A stretch of 64,000 nucleotides of DNA, taken from positions 607,501 through 671,500 of the forward strand of contig JAMWET010000176.1 of the NCBI GenBank assembly GCA_024036415.1, given 5' to 3'. The notes under the pieces were generated by a model that did no database searches, was not told where the DNA came from, and worked only from the letters and a program-made list of their open reading frames with translations. The translations under genes and the position numbers were made by a program. Position 1 is the stretch's first letter. Each line of letters opens with the position of its first letter. Positions 44,300 through 55,589 of this stretch are shown one piece after another. This DNA comes from Prochilodus magdalenae (Eukaryota; Chordata; Actinopteri; Characiformes; Prochilodontidae).

Positions 44300-45300
44300 G
44301 CTTTTAAAATTAAATAAAACTCTGATGAGTTTAATTAGCAATCAAAGCGTAACACGTTCGAGACACTGCACCCAGAACACGCCCAAAGACTAGCAAAATG
44401 CTCAAACGGCACTTAAGTGTTTTGCCGATTGAAGGACCGAGCTGAGTCTGCCATGAAGACAAATAGTCCTTTAAGTGTCTCGTAATGAGAGGATTAATGA
44501 ACAGTTGACGAGACTGGAGGCAGCACTGAGGAAGGAATATAAAAGCCTTTGTGCTTCTCCAAGCGAAAGGGCTACGAGACCTGCTTCGCTCAAAAACCCG
44601 GGCGCGCCGGGTCCAGACTGATTGGACACAGAGTCTAGGACAGTAGCAAAAAAATAAAAAAGGCATCCATTGAGGCTCTTAGGGATGAAGTCCCTTTGTT
44701 ACCGAGTGAAGGTGGCAGGGACCGAGGCTGCGGATGGGATTCCTTTTCAGCTCTCTTTCTTGGATAGAGCAAGAGGATACCCCTCTGTCCCACCATCCCA
44801 GACAAAAGAGGCCCAGACTGGGCCGCAACTCAAAGGCCTCGATGAGAGAAACCAATATCATTACTGGCCGGTGAATGGAGGCCCGGGCCAGTTTGGAGCC
44901 CATCCCCGCCAACCTCCACCTCCCCCGATCTCTCAGCAGGTCAAGGAGGGCCAGGGGTACAGCGCTGCCTCTCAGACTGCAGATGGTGGTGTTTTCATTG
45001 TTTCTAATGGGAAAGTGTCACAGGGCTCGGCGAGTACCCACTCCCTTGTTTACCGGGCCACTTCTTTCACATGGCCTAGGAGGTGATAGTGGTGTGGTTC
45101 TGATCCAAAAGCAATGCATTCAGCTGACAAGTAGGCAAACAACTGCTAATGCTAATTATTTTTGCATTACTTCAGAGGACGCTTTGGTTTCCATGGGTTC
45201 AGAGAGGGGAGATCTTTTCGCTAACAATGGAACGCAAAGCTGGGGGAACATGGAAAGCACTCGACTGAAGTTACTGACGGAGGAGGCCTAACAAGAGGCT
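44300..45300. other. single-copy block, candidate conserved non-coding element
   Basis: GC-balanced DNA without repeats between AT-rich flanks. 44320-44360 has 'gagtttaattagcaatcaa' (homeobox-like core TAATTA). 44680-45080 contains 'atatcattactggcc' and CpG-containing stretches. A plus-strand frame of 138 residues (44670-45086) has a Pro-rich part but no recognised domain or splice sites. An unrecognised exon is possible. Confidence 0.4.
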
Positions 45301-45372
45301 AATTCAAACTGAACATAGAGGATAATCCAAACTGAAAACAAGTCCTTTTCAAGTCAACACAGTTTTCCCCTG

Positions 45373-45450
45373 TATATATATATATATATATGTATATATA
45401 TGTGTGTATATGTATGTATATGTATATATACAGTATATATACACTGTATG
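45373..45450. repeat. (TA/TG)n microsatellite
   Basis: A mixed 'tatata', 'tgtgtata' and 'tgtatgta' run. Confidence 0.9.
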
Positions 45451-45514
45451 TTTTTTAATTTCTTGTTTTCATAATTCCTTTCTCTGTAATTTAGTCATAG
45501 CCAATAGCCAACTG

Positions 45515-46375
45515 TGTCTTCTGAGCCCTCCCCTTACCTGTGATTGGTCCTCATCACCATGTCAAGTGCTCTGAGCCCTCCCAGTAGCTGTGATTGGTCC
45601 TCATCAACAGGTCATTTTCTCCGAGACCTCCCCCTGACTGTGATTGGTCCTCATCACCATGCCATTTGCTCTGAGACCTTCCTCTGACTGTGATTGGTCC
45701 TCATCGCCAGGTCATTTTCTCTGAGACCTTCCTCTGACTGTGATTGGTCCTCATCACCATGTCATGTGCTCTGAGCCCTCCCATGGCTGTGATTGGTCCT
45801 CATCACCATGTCATGTGCTCTGAGCCCTCCCATTGGCTGTGATTGGTTCTCATCATCATGTCATTGGCTCTGAGCCCTCCCTTTAGCTGTGATTGGTCCT
45901 CATCACCATGTCATGTGCTCTGAGCCTTCCCATTGGCTGTGATTGGTCCTCATCTCCATGTCATTTGCTCTGAGACCTCCCTCTGACTATGAGTGGTCCT
46001 CATCACCATGTCATTTGGTCTGAGACCTCGCCTGACTGTGATTGGTCCTCATCACCATGTCTTTTGGTCTGAGACCTTCCTCTGACTGTGATTGGTCCTC
46101 ATCACCATGTCATTTGGTCTGAGACCTCCCATTGGCTGTGATTGGTCCTCATCACCATGTCATGTGCTCTGAGCCCTCCCATTGGCTGTGATTGGTTCTC
46201 ATCATCATGTCATTGGCTCTGAGCCCTCCCTTTGGCTGTGATTGGTCCTCATCCCCACGTCATTTGCTCTGAGACCTCCCATTGGCTGTGATTGGTCCTC
46301 ATCACCATGTCATGTGCTCTGAGCCTTCCCATTGGCTGTGATTGGTCCTCATTCACTACTGTCATGTGTTCTGAG
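45515..46375 (+). repeat. 50-bp minisatellite rich in inverted CCAAT boxes
   Basis: About 17 units of 50 bp: 'ctgtgattggtcctcatcac', 'catgtcat', 'gctctgagaccctcc' and so on. Anchors 'tgattggtcc' lie at 45541, 45591, 45641 and 45691. Each unit but one keeps ATTGG (reverse CCAAT), and several have a second one in 'cccattggctg'. Two unit subtypes alternate in blocks (…ccattgg… and …cctctga…), and a block of several units is repeated at 45780-45960 and 46130-46360. Confidence 0.95.
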
Positions 46376-47644
46376 TCAGAACAGCGATAGGTCCTGATAT
46401 TGTGTCATTTGTCCCTAGACCCCCCATATGTCCTGAGACCCCCCATTTGTTCTGAGACCTTCCCAATCATAAAAGTTTAAGACAACACAAGCAAACACAA
46501 GATGCAGCTTTTGAATATCGCTGACTTACTAACTAGCATGTTAGCATCGCACTGATTAGGGGGCCTCAGAGATGAGGACCATTCCACCTATTTAGACTGA
46601 GAGATGCCAATTATGCTCCTTTGGCAGTGATGCCTATGACTTCTCCAAGGCCAATGCCTAGATGATCCGCACCATCAATCCCCCCACCAAGCCCCTAGTT
46701 TGCTTACATTTCAGTCAAGCAAATTTAGAGTGCATTAGCTCTTTCAGTTTGGGTTACTCTGTTCTTTCAACAAATAAACAGAAGTGATTCACCAACACAG
46801 ACCCTTAAGTGAAGTGTTTCATGTTCCTTCATTTTCATTAGCGTTGTATGGAAAACGGCACCCTAAACAAGCACACAGTAATGGATGTTTTCCGTGCAGA
46901 AATAAAACACCCCTCACACTTTTCTTTCCCACGTGTTTTTCATTGTTTCTAATGCAAACCCACAGAAAACCTATTAGCATTATTAGCTGCTCCCTATTTT
47001 TCTCCTTGTCGTACATGCATTGTGCTAAATTGATGATAATTGATGATGATCATAAGGTGGCATATGTCTTTCATGTGTTGCCGTTGGAGGGTTGCTGTTG
47101 CAGTTTTGGAGGTGTTTTTTCCATGAGCCATTGTTAGTGTCACAACAAATTAGTTGAAGCAGCGTTCAAGAGCTCCGAACGCATGTGCATCTGTAAGTGG
47201 GAAATGCAGGTCGGTGTGTTTACGCCTTGCCTGTCAGACCAGAATTTATTGAAAGCCATATCTGGCATCGGACTAAGAGTGGCAAAAACAAAACAAATGA
47301 TCGGTGTACCGGAAGACAGGGAGGCTTACTGAAGCCGTCTTGTGCTTATTTGAAAATACTGCCAACTTAGATCAGCTTTAATTCTTGCATGTTTGTTAGT
47401 CTGAGTTGAGGGTCTGCTGTGTATAACAGTGTGGGGAATAGAGGGAATGGATAGGGTAGGACTGAAATCAAGGAATACAGCATAAATGATGGCAATTATA
47501 AAAACAATCAGTGAATCTGACAGCTTGTCATAACCTTGTTTTCTATAGCCATTAAAATATCTCCTTCTATGTTCTATATGTATTACTGTGCTGTATTCAG
47601 TATGTATTATATGTATTATATCCATTATGTGACTATTGTAAAAT
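46376..47644. other. single-copy DNA, candidate conserved blocks
   Basis: 46780-47300 is AT-balanced with 'aattgatgataattgatgat' and 'gccatatctggcatcgg'. No gene or repeat is recognised. Confidence 0.35.
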
Positions 47645-49830
47645 ATAAATAAACCTTTGAAGTTATATTATAGGCCAACTGTCGACTTTCGTTATTTATT
47701 TTCGACCGCCGTTATTTATTTATTTATTTATTTAATGTACACATTCTATGCATATTTCATATAATTCATGTAAAGTATTCATGATCTTTCCTAATTACTC
47801 CTGCATGTTCCTCTATAGGGTCAATGGATTTGGAAACTGGTCTGGCCATAGGTCTTAAAGGGTAGCAAGGCCAGAAAGGTTCTGTGGTCTGTGGCTTCTA
47901 TGAATAATATCCATTTTTATAGATAGTTTGTCACTTTATATATAATCCTTACTACCTCACATCTCTAAGTGCAATATTACTTATGCTGCTCCGTTAATGT
48001 CTGTACATGCTTTTCTATCTATTATGTTATAGGCAATGTCTTATACGTGCACATTTATGTATATAGACAAATCTCCTTAATTCAGCTCTATTTATGTATT
48101 CTGATTAATGTATGTACATACTTCATAGAACACTTTTATATGCACATAGACTCTGTTATTTTAATTTATGTCATTTTGTGATAGCTCTTCTGTAACCTCT
48201 GCCCTTTTTATTGTAATAATGTATGTCTTACTTGTGCAATATGTACAGAACTGTAACACTGCAATTTCCTTCGGGATCAATAAAGTGTTATCTTATCTTA
48301 TCTTATCTTATCTTATCTTATCTTATCTTATCTTATCTTATCTTATCTTATCTTATCTTATACTAGTATAACTATACTACTGTATACTCGGAAACCTTTG
48401 AAAAGCCGTTACTAGGCCCATGGTTTTTGTTATAATGTGCATTTTGTAGATCTGTTTCATAAGTTTAGTGTAATGTATTAATTATTTAACATTCATGCAT
48501 AAAAATAACATTATCAGGGTGAATTGGGTGGGGGTGGGGGGTTCCTAAGTAGCGTCCACAGATTTACAGGTTCAGGAATTGGTCTGGCCATAGGTCTTAA
48601 ATGAGTGTCTAGTCTGCTTTTGTGTTCTATGGTGTTTATGAACAGCAGCGGAACCCTTTTGCTGTGATATAGAACTATATTACAGGTTTCCCATCACAGA
48701 GCAGAACCATTTAACCATGCAAAGAACCATTGTTACTGTTCTATGTGTATAACTGTTGTCTTTACTAAAGAATCCTTGAAGAACCATTTTTATGGCTGTG
48801 GTTGATTTATCTATTTATGTAATGTAGACTTTGTGGTTGTGTCATCTGTTTAATGAAAAGTATGAATTATTTTTCATTCATGCATAAAATATAACATCAC
48901 TGGGATGAATAGAAGACTCCCACTGTAGGGCCCATAGATTTGCAATGTTTCGAAAAAGGCCTGGCCATAAATGGGTATCAACTGCTACACTCATAGCAAG
49001 AAGGGTTCTATGTTCTACAGTGTTCTGTGATCAATAGCAGAATCGTTTTTTTTTTTATTTCTAACTATTGCAGACAGGTTACTATTACATGTAACTATAT
49101 AAATGATGTTAATATGTGTTTCTCTTTTTTCCCCCTCTTTTCTTCTTCTTTAATCTCTCCAAGCTGTAAAGAATTTGTTTTCTAAGATCTCCGCCTGCCA
49201 AGATGTTCTTGTTGTTTATGTTCAATTGGTTATTCTGTTGTACCGAAATGCTATTTATGACTTAATGTGCAGTATGATATTTTGGAATGTGAACAGAATA
49301 TTTTCATTTTAGTAATAAAAGATATCATTGTTCAAAAAACTATTTCACAAGATGTTATTTGAAGAACGATATCCAACATATTTCCCATTAAGAACCATTT
49401 GACTATGCAAAGAACCATATTTACTGTTCTATGTGTATAACTACAGTATTGTCTTTACTAGAGAACCTTCGAAGAACCATTTTTGAGGCCATAGTGGGTT
49501 ATTTAATTATAACATGTACAATTAATAGGTGTATTTCATGTATTTAATGTCAAGTATTTAATTATTGTTCATAGATGCATAAAAAATAACATCATTGGGG
49601 TTAATACGAGGGTTCCACCACAGAACCCACAGACAGGTCTTAAAGGGGTCCCAACTTTTGTGCTACACTCATAGCAAGAAAGCTTTTGTGTTTTTTGGTT
49701 CTATGGGCAGAATCTAATATGTTTTTTAAGAACCACATTCAACAGGTGCAGAGAAGAACCATTTACACACAAATGCACATTTATAGAACATTCCTGGTTC
49801 TATAAATACTCCTTATCTGTACTAAGGAAC
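47645..49830. repeat. degenerate tandem block, about four units
   Basis: The phrases 'tggccataggtcttaaa', 'atgcataaaaataacat', 'tatgcaaagaaccat' and 'gttctatgtgtataact' recur in fixed order. They lie near 47840/48580/48960/49630 and 48500/48885/49570. Units are about 380 bp. One has gained about 300 bp of AT-rich DNA, and one carries an inserted retroelement end (47915-48361). Confidence 0.65.
47915..48361 (+). mobile_element. non-LTR retrotransposon 3' end with (TTATC)n tail
   Basis: It ends with 'cgggatcaataaagtg' and a run of about 13 'ttatc' units (48291-48361). The 3' end is shared with the minus-strand copy at 39905-40360. No coding sequence is seen. Confidence 0.75.
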
Positions 49831-49849
49831 CCTAGGAGAACCAATCAGG

Positions 49850-50340
49850 CCTCTGCTTTTCCTCACTCTGGCAGAGCGGCGGCTGTGTTCCCAGCTAGCC
49901 TGGTTGCGCAGCTCCTAAGCACCAGCACCCGCATAGGCGACTGGCTCTGTGAGTAATAAGTTCATCACGCCACCATGATTTGAGGTGAACGAAGACAAGA
50001 AGCCGTAACGGGACGCTAATGCGGGCGGCTGTCGTCCCCCTTCATAGCACGAGTGAGAGGGAGAGCCATCCCCCCACCCCTCTCTAAAACAAACAGGTCG
50101 CGGTGGCGGTGAGTCATAGGCAACGGCTGGCGGAGCCACAGACAGCCGCCTCTTTTGAAACGAGGATCAAAGGCTCGTCGGCGCTGCCTCTGCTCCGCAT
50201 ATTCATGAATAACGCGACATCTGTCAGCGACTAGGCGCACCGGGCGAGAGCGAGGGAGAGGGAGGCATCCGGGTGACGTTTGTAGGCAAGGAAAATGAAG
50301 GACAGGCTTCAAACTGGCGGAAAATAAACTGGGGTTTGAA
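49850..50340. other. CpG-rich single-copy block, candidate conserved regulatory element
   Basis: This is clearly GC- and CpG-rich compared with its flanks ('gagcggcggctgtgttcccag', 'aggcgcaccgggcgagagcg' region). It contains a palindromic 'atattcatgaat' octamer-like site at about 50198-50210. Short open frames show no domain. Confidence 0.45.
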
Positions 50341-50659
50341 GTCGGGCTCGTGAGAATATGCAGGCCTCAGCAGTTAGGAGACGTGGCCCGCAGGCAGGGC
50401 TTTTAGTCAGCGCTCGATTGCTGCCGGGATTGAGAGGGAAATATGTTCTTCCTCAGTGCACATGGATTCTATGTGGATGCGTGGGATGAACCAGAGGTGT
50501 GGTCTACTTAACATGCAGCTATGCAGCTATACCAACCAACCACTTCATTAGGTGCACCTCCATTCCATCAGCTCTATTTTGCCATATAGGAGCACATTGT
50601 AACTCTCCAATTACACTCTAGTCCATCTGATTCCCAGTATACCTTTAGGCCCTTTTCAC
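50341..50659. other. unassigned DNA
   Basis: No gene or repeat is seen. Confidence 0.35.
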
Positions 50660-50755
50660 CCTGTTCTTTAGTGTCCAGGACCCCCACAGGACCACCACAG
50701 AGTAGGTATGTTTGGGTGCTGAATCATTCTCAACACATTTTGTGATAAATATATG
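50660..50755 (+). mobile_element. family C terminal fragment
   Basis: 'caggacccccacaggaccac', 'cacagagtagg' and 'ctgaatcattctcaaca' match the family C end. Confidence 0.75.
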
Positions 50756-50756
50756 G

Positions 50757-50903
50757 CATAGTGTGAAGGAAGTAGCTGAATCTACAGGTGTATGGAAGCG
50801 TACGGCCATACGGCTCTACCAGCAGTAGCTAAAATCCCAGTCTACAGGAAATTCTCTTGGGAATTGTGCCAGGGTAGTTATCCACCAAATCTGGCCCAAC
50901 CAG
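50757..50903 (+). mobile_element. family E fragment
   Basis: 'tagtgtgaaggaagtagctg', 'ctaccagcagtagc' and 'ggaattgtgccagggtag' follow the family E order, then stop at a family F end. Confidence 0.8.
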
Positions 50904-52098
50904 TCAAAAGCGTAGACACGCCCAACTAAATGAATCTTAAAGAATCTACAGGTTGACACAAAAGTTCCAACTGATGTTATACCACATATATGCTTGATGA
51001 ACCTCAATATTATATTTTTGCCATATCATAATATATACACTTGTCGTCAAAAAAATAAGTTGCACCTAGAAGGAAGTGTGGGACTGCAGTGCCACTGGGA
51101 AGGAAGATAAAGGTTGCCAGGAATGTAGACTGATATGGGTAATATTTATTGAGCTACACATACAGAAGTAGTGTCTCTCAGAATGGAATCAGGCCACCAT
51201 GTTTGTTAACGCAACATGCCAGACGTCTCGGCATGAGGTTCCTAATGGAGTGACACCAGACCTTCTTGAACATGTGACGTAGACCGTTCCGTAGTGCTGA
51301 CCACGGTGCCTCCACACACAGATTCCTTGGCCGTCTCCACCAAGACAAAGGCGGGACTCGTCACTGACGATGACCTGCTGCCATTCTGAGTCACTCCATG
51401 ACAATAGTCTTTGCCAATATTTGCCTGTGTGGTGTAACGTCTGCCAATGGTGTTGGCACCAGCAGGATGACTAACATAGTGCATCACTGCTCGCTGAAGG
51501 ACTGCAGTCATGGCTGTTGGGTCAGTCAGGTACAGCGATAAGGCCTGTGCAACTGAGCATGAAACTTGAATCATTGGCATGTCTCACAATGTCAAACCTA
51601 CCCACCAAGTTTCATTCCAGTCCGCTGATTCCTTCTGGGTGCAGCTATTTGTTATTCCTTTGATGAGGAGTGTATAGTTTAGACCAACAGAATTAAAAAT
51701 ACCCAGACTTGCTTGGTGTGCAATTTGAATTTCTCCTAGCTATTTGTGATTAGTAGAACCCAACAAGTATAAAAACTGAACGTTGTCTTTGTGCAGGAAG
51801 TTGTTTTGGCAAAAAACAGTGTCCTCATATGAGGCCTAAGGCTCAGCATTTTAAAAAGTATCATGGTGCAGAGAAGCAGAAACGTAATCTCCTCATATGA
51901 GGATGCTGGGGTCTCAGTAGGGTTATGAAAGCTGGTTCATCCTCCTGTAAAGTTCCATTTTGGAGTTTTGGACTGTATAATTCCATGAGTGTTATTTTAT
52001 AGTTTATGTCTTCACTTTTATTTTAAAGTAAAGCATTAAGATAAACATAAGCAGAACCTTTTATGAGCCGCTGTGTCTAAACTTTTGACTTTTACTGG
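50904..52098. mobile_element. family F Tc1-like MITE, interrupted by family A
   Basis: The left end 'agtcaaaagcgtagacacgc' is inverted at the right end, 'gctgtgtctaaacttttgac' (about 52067-52090). The interior is non-coding. A complete family A element with TA duplications lies at 51036-51674. The left end abuts a broken family E fragment. Confidence 0.75.
51036..51674 (-). mobile_element. Tc1-like deletion derivative, family A, complete and nested
   Basis: Inverted ends: 'tacacttgtcgtcaaaaaaa' with 'taagttgcacctagaagg' at one side, and 'ccttctgggtgcagctat' with 'tgatgaggagtgta' at the other. TA duplications lie at 51034-51035 and 51675-51676. On the minus strand it has the first-Asp block ('CHGVTQNGSRSS' frame region) directly joined to the C-terminal block. 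It is the best copy to define the family's ends, 639 bp. Confidence 0.9.
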
Positions 52099-52139
52099 TA
52101 TATTGGAATTCCGTCTCTTCTAAAACCCCCAGTTTGAGC

Positions 52140-52480
52140 CATTTTTCTTTATCGTTGGGAGGCAAACAGTCCATGACAGTCTGACAATGAAGTCAGCCGT
52201 CACCTGCACCGCAAGCCGTGGGGGGAGGACGTTGAGGTGCGTTATTCATAGTAGCGAGGTCAAAGGTCATGCAACAAGAGCAAAATGGCACCTGTTGCCA
52301 GTCTCACATGTCTGGTTAAATAATGAGGTGTGCGAGGGACCTGAGGTCAAAGGTCATTTCACCTGGGCTGAGTGGGAGGACTGCGAGACACAGGATCTGA
52401 GAGATGAAACACATTCGTGACAGTTCAAAGACACTGCGCTTCGCTTCAAACGCACATAAAGCCGGACAGTCAGCTGACAG
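52140..52480 (+). promoter_or_regulatory. candidate enhancer with two perfect DR1 nuclear-receptor sites
   Basis: 'aggtcaaaggtca' occurs exactly twice, at 52257-52269 and 52344-52356, in the same direction, 87 bp apart. This is the ideal direct repeat with one-base spacing bound by RXR heterodimers, HNF4 and COUP-TF. It lies in a GC-balanced single-copy block that also has 'cacctg' E-boxes. Function is inference. Confidence 0.5.
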
Positions 52481-53016
52481 GGCTCTGCACAGTCTACTGC
52501 TACGGTCCTCTCATGAAGCCAGGCTTGGGCTTTGAGGATAACGATGGTCGATGATGTATTTTTTCAGCTTTGAAAATCAGAGATATGAAATCTGTTTGCT
52601 ACTGATGATAAACAGTACACAGTACAAGCCTACAAACAGTAGTATGCTAAAGCCTGAACTCCGCTTGCAAGTTTGTTCATGTTTACTGTACGGCATACAG
52701 AGACAGAAACCACACACAAGTCTGTTTCAGATCACTTCACATTTGAGGGGGGCTATGAGGTTCTGTTCCCCCAGGAGGGTAAAGGGACCACCTATAAGAA
52801 AGATACTTTGTGGTCGTGTGTTATGTCCTTGATTTAAATCAGCATTTCCTGTTATAAACCTCATACAAGGTGTCCATCTTCTTTGCTTAGTTGTTTTAGG
52901 TGGTCACTAAGGTTTTGCTAATCTATTGCCTTCCTATTCCAGGTGGTTGTTAGGCCATGTTGATGGGTGCAATATGGGTGCTGAGGTATAGCTAGGCCAT
53001 TGGGATTAAGATCCTG
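52481..53016. other. unassigned DNA
   Basis: No gene or repeat is recognised. Confidence 0.35.
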
Positions 53017-53235
53017 GGAGCACTTTACATTAAGTGTTGCGTAGCTAATATAAGGTAATGCATTAGTTAACATGAAGTTATGCATTAACAATGGTAATAA
53101 TGCTTAACTAATGCTTAGTAAACATGTAACAACAACATGTACACATGTAACAGTTAGCTAGCCATTGTAAATGTATTACTTTATGTTAGATAATGCACTA
53201 CTTCATGTTAGTTAGTCAACACTTAATGTATAGTA
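53017..53235. mobile_element. short MITE with 'ttacattaagtgttg' ends
   Basis: 'actttacattaagtgttgcg' at the left and 'tcaacacttaatgtatagt' at the right are inverted. The interior repeats 'taatgcattagttaacat'-type words. No coding content. Confidence 0.65.
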
Positions 53236-53734
53236 TTTTTTGATATATCACAAAAAAATTAATTCAGTGTAAATATATAGATACAGGCTTAAATCCATAT
53301 ACATAAGAAAGGAAAGAGATGAAAGGTTCATTTGTTGTTTTCCTGTAATCTTTTAATACCTGTTGCCTATATCTGATGATAGATGAGCATGCACTGAAAA
53401 CTGCTAATAACTTAACAACTGAGAGGCTATATTATGTCAACATAATTTTTTGGGGGACTAAAAACGATGTGTACAGTGAATATTTGCATGTGCATTTTGT
53501 AATTTGTATGTGCTTAATAAACTTTGGTTACATGTTATATGGATAAGCAAACCATTAAATTATTGGTTTTATATAGTTTGACTATAGTTTTGAATTTTAA
53601 TAGGTCAATCTCTGTGAATATCCAAGTTCTAAGCACTAACTGTTTTAGTTTATATATACGTAAGCTTATCAGACATAACATTAGTCACTGGTAGCTGAAC
53701 GTACCTACTAGTGTCTACTACCTTAACAAGCACC
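53236..53734. other. AT-rich unassigned DNA
   Basis: No gene or repeat is recognised. Confidence 0.4.
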
Positions 53735-54160
53735 AATAACAGGTGTGATTGGACTGGGCATGGACTGGACACGTTTCTTCATGTAGGCCACCTCAATGTT
53801 CAGACACTCTTGCATCAAAAAACTACACAGTTGGGCCAGATTTGGTGGATGCCTTCTCTGGCACAACCCCAAAGAGAATTCCCTGTAGACTGGGATTTTA
53901 GCCACTGCTGGTAGACCCGTATTACTATACGCCTCCATACACCTGGAGATTAAGCTACTTCCTTCACACTATGGTCTTTGACCACGCCCAAATGCAGTCA
54001 CTCCTTTTAGCCAATCTGTAACATCTGCTCTGGAGCCATTTTCCACACATGGGTCGAGACATTCAGTGCACTGTACCACCTCTTTCCAATCTATAGATCC
54101 CATCACTCACACCCTGCAAGTATTTATAGCCCCATCATCCTCTTGCCATGCCATGTATAT
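53735..54160 (-). mobile_element. family E repeat, uninterrupted copy
   Basis: Full reverse-order copy: 'actgggcatggactggacac', 'gggccagatttggtggatgc', 'gactgggattttagcc', 'ccatacacctggagatt', 'actatggtctttgac', 'gtaccacctctttcc', 'ccccatcatcctc'. It serves as the empty-site reference for the interrupted copies at 19325 and 56540. Confidence 0.8.
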
Positions 54161-54439
54161 AGTCCACCAGTCTAGTTGTGAACCTACTTTAATTTTACAA
54201 TTTTTTCTATTTTAATACTGACAATTTTAATTAAATTCTGATTAAAACTTAATTAAAGTTTAATTAAAACTTTTCAGAATTTGGATTTATTGACACTGGA
54301 GTTGCCATGGACTCCAATGAGTCATCTGAAAATATGATCTTCAGTGCGAGGACTAAGCTGGAAAAAGGAAATTCTGGCCAATTCACACCATAACATGGTC
54401 AATGTCATAAATTTGCTGAAATTTTAATTTAAATATGTA

Positions 54440-54860
54440 TGATGTTTAGAACTAAGGTGCTGGATAAGGAGACAAGGAAGCAGGATGCAAGTGTGAGCTG
54501 GGGATTTCTTTGGTGTCCATGATATGGCATAGAAATAACAAATCGGAAAAATAAAAGCAATGGAGAAACCACAACTAGGACATGACCAAAAATACTGCTA
54601 AGGCTACAAAACAAAGAACAGAGAACAGAACTAAACAAAGCACAAACAATCAGAGTGAACATGCCAAACTGGACTCAGAAAGAGTTACAACAAACGACCG
54701 TCAACTAACAACGCCAAACCTGGAACAAGGCATCCATAACGGGTATGAATACGGGGTAAACAAACACGGAGCATGTGGAAGTAATTACAGGGTCCGGCAA
54801 CAGATCAGACACAGGTGAGTGGCAAGACAAAGGGGCGGGGTCTTACTGTTTCCCACTGTT
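54440..54860. repeat. unclassified A/C-rich interspersed sequence
   Basis: 'caaaacaaagaacagagaac', 'gacacaggtgagtggcaag' and 'gggcggggtctta' resemble a widespread type of fish interspersed repeat and 17990-18480, but the class is unknown. Confidence 0.3.
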
Positions 54861-55249
54861 TCAATGCACAATAAAGTTGAGTGTCAGCGATGTGCCTCTC
54901 GACAAAGGCCATGTAGAGGTTGCATAGAGGAATTACACCTGTAGCCCTCCTTCATATTCTGTTTCCCTTTGTGTAATATCTTCACAAGCTGCTTAACCTC
55001 CTTCTGAAAAGCTGAACAACAGTAAACCTGTTTGTCATGCGAGTTTAGCATTTGAACAGTCTGGATTATGGAACAGGCGGGGGTGGGGGAATAAGGAGGG
55101 CTTTGGCAGGCCCAAAACGCTTGCCTGCCTTCATTGACTACTAGGAACTTTCCGGCTTTTGTATTCAGCCAGTGCTGTCACTTCACATATCTTAGCAGGC
55201 TCTATGTACAAACGTCTGGAGTCCGCGGGAAAGATCTGTTGGGTTTGAA
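54861..55249. other. unassigned DNA
   Basis: No gene or repeat is recognised. Confidence 0.35.
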
Positions 55250-55466
55250 ATAAAGCGGATAACACCACTACCCACCAGGGAGCCACCACCACATGTGGGA
55301 GACTGGGGTTTGAATCCCGGTCTGGGTGACTATGCTGTGCTACAGCAATAAGAGTCCTTGGGCAAGACTCCTAACACTACATTGGCCCACCTGTAATATG
55401 ATTAACCTTGTAAGTCGCTCTGGGTAGGAGCTAGGGCTACATGCTGTAAATGTAAATACAGAATTT
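55250..55466 (+). mobile_element. tRNA-derived SINE S1, head-damaged
   Basis: The A-box part is altered ('aaataaagcggataacacc') and a 'ccaccagggagccacc' insertion follows. The B box 'ggtttgaatcccgg' and tail 'aagtcgctctgggtagga' are intact-looking. Confidence 0.9.
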
Positions 55467-55589
55467 CTGTTTCAGCCATTTACTGTATATCTATACCAGG
55501 TGAACTCTATTGGAAGGAGGGATGTAATGGGTTTTTAGGACTCGGTGAACTGGTTATTGTCACATAGGAATTGTCACATAGGAACATGT

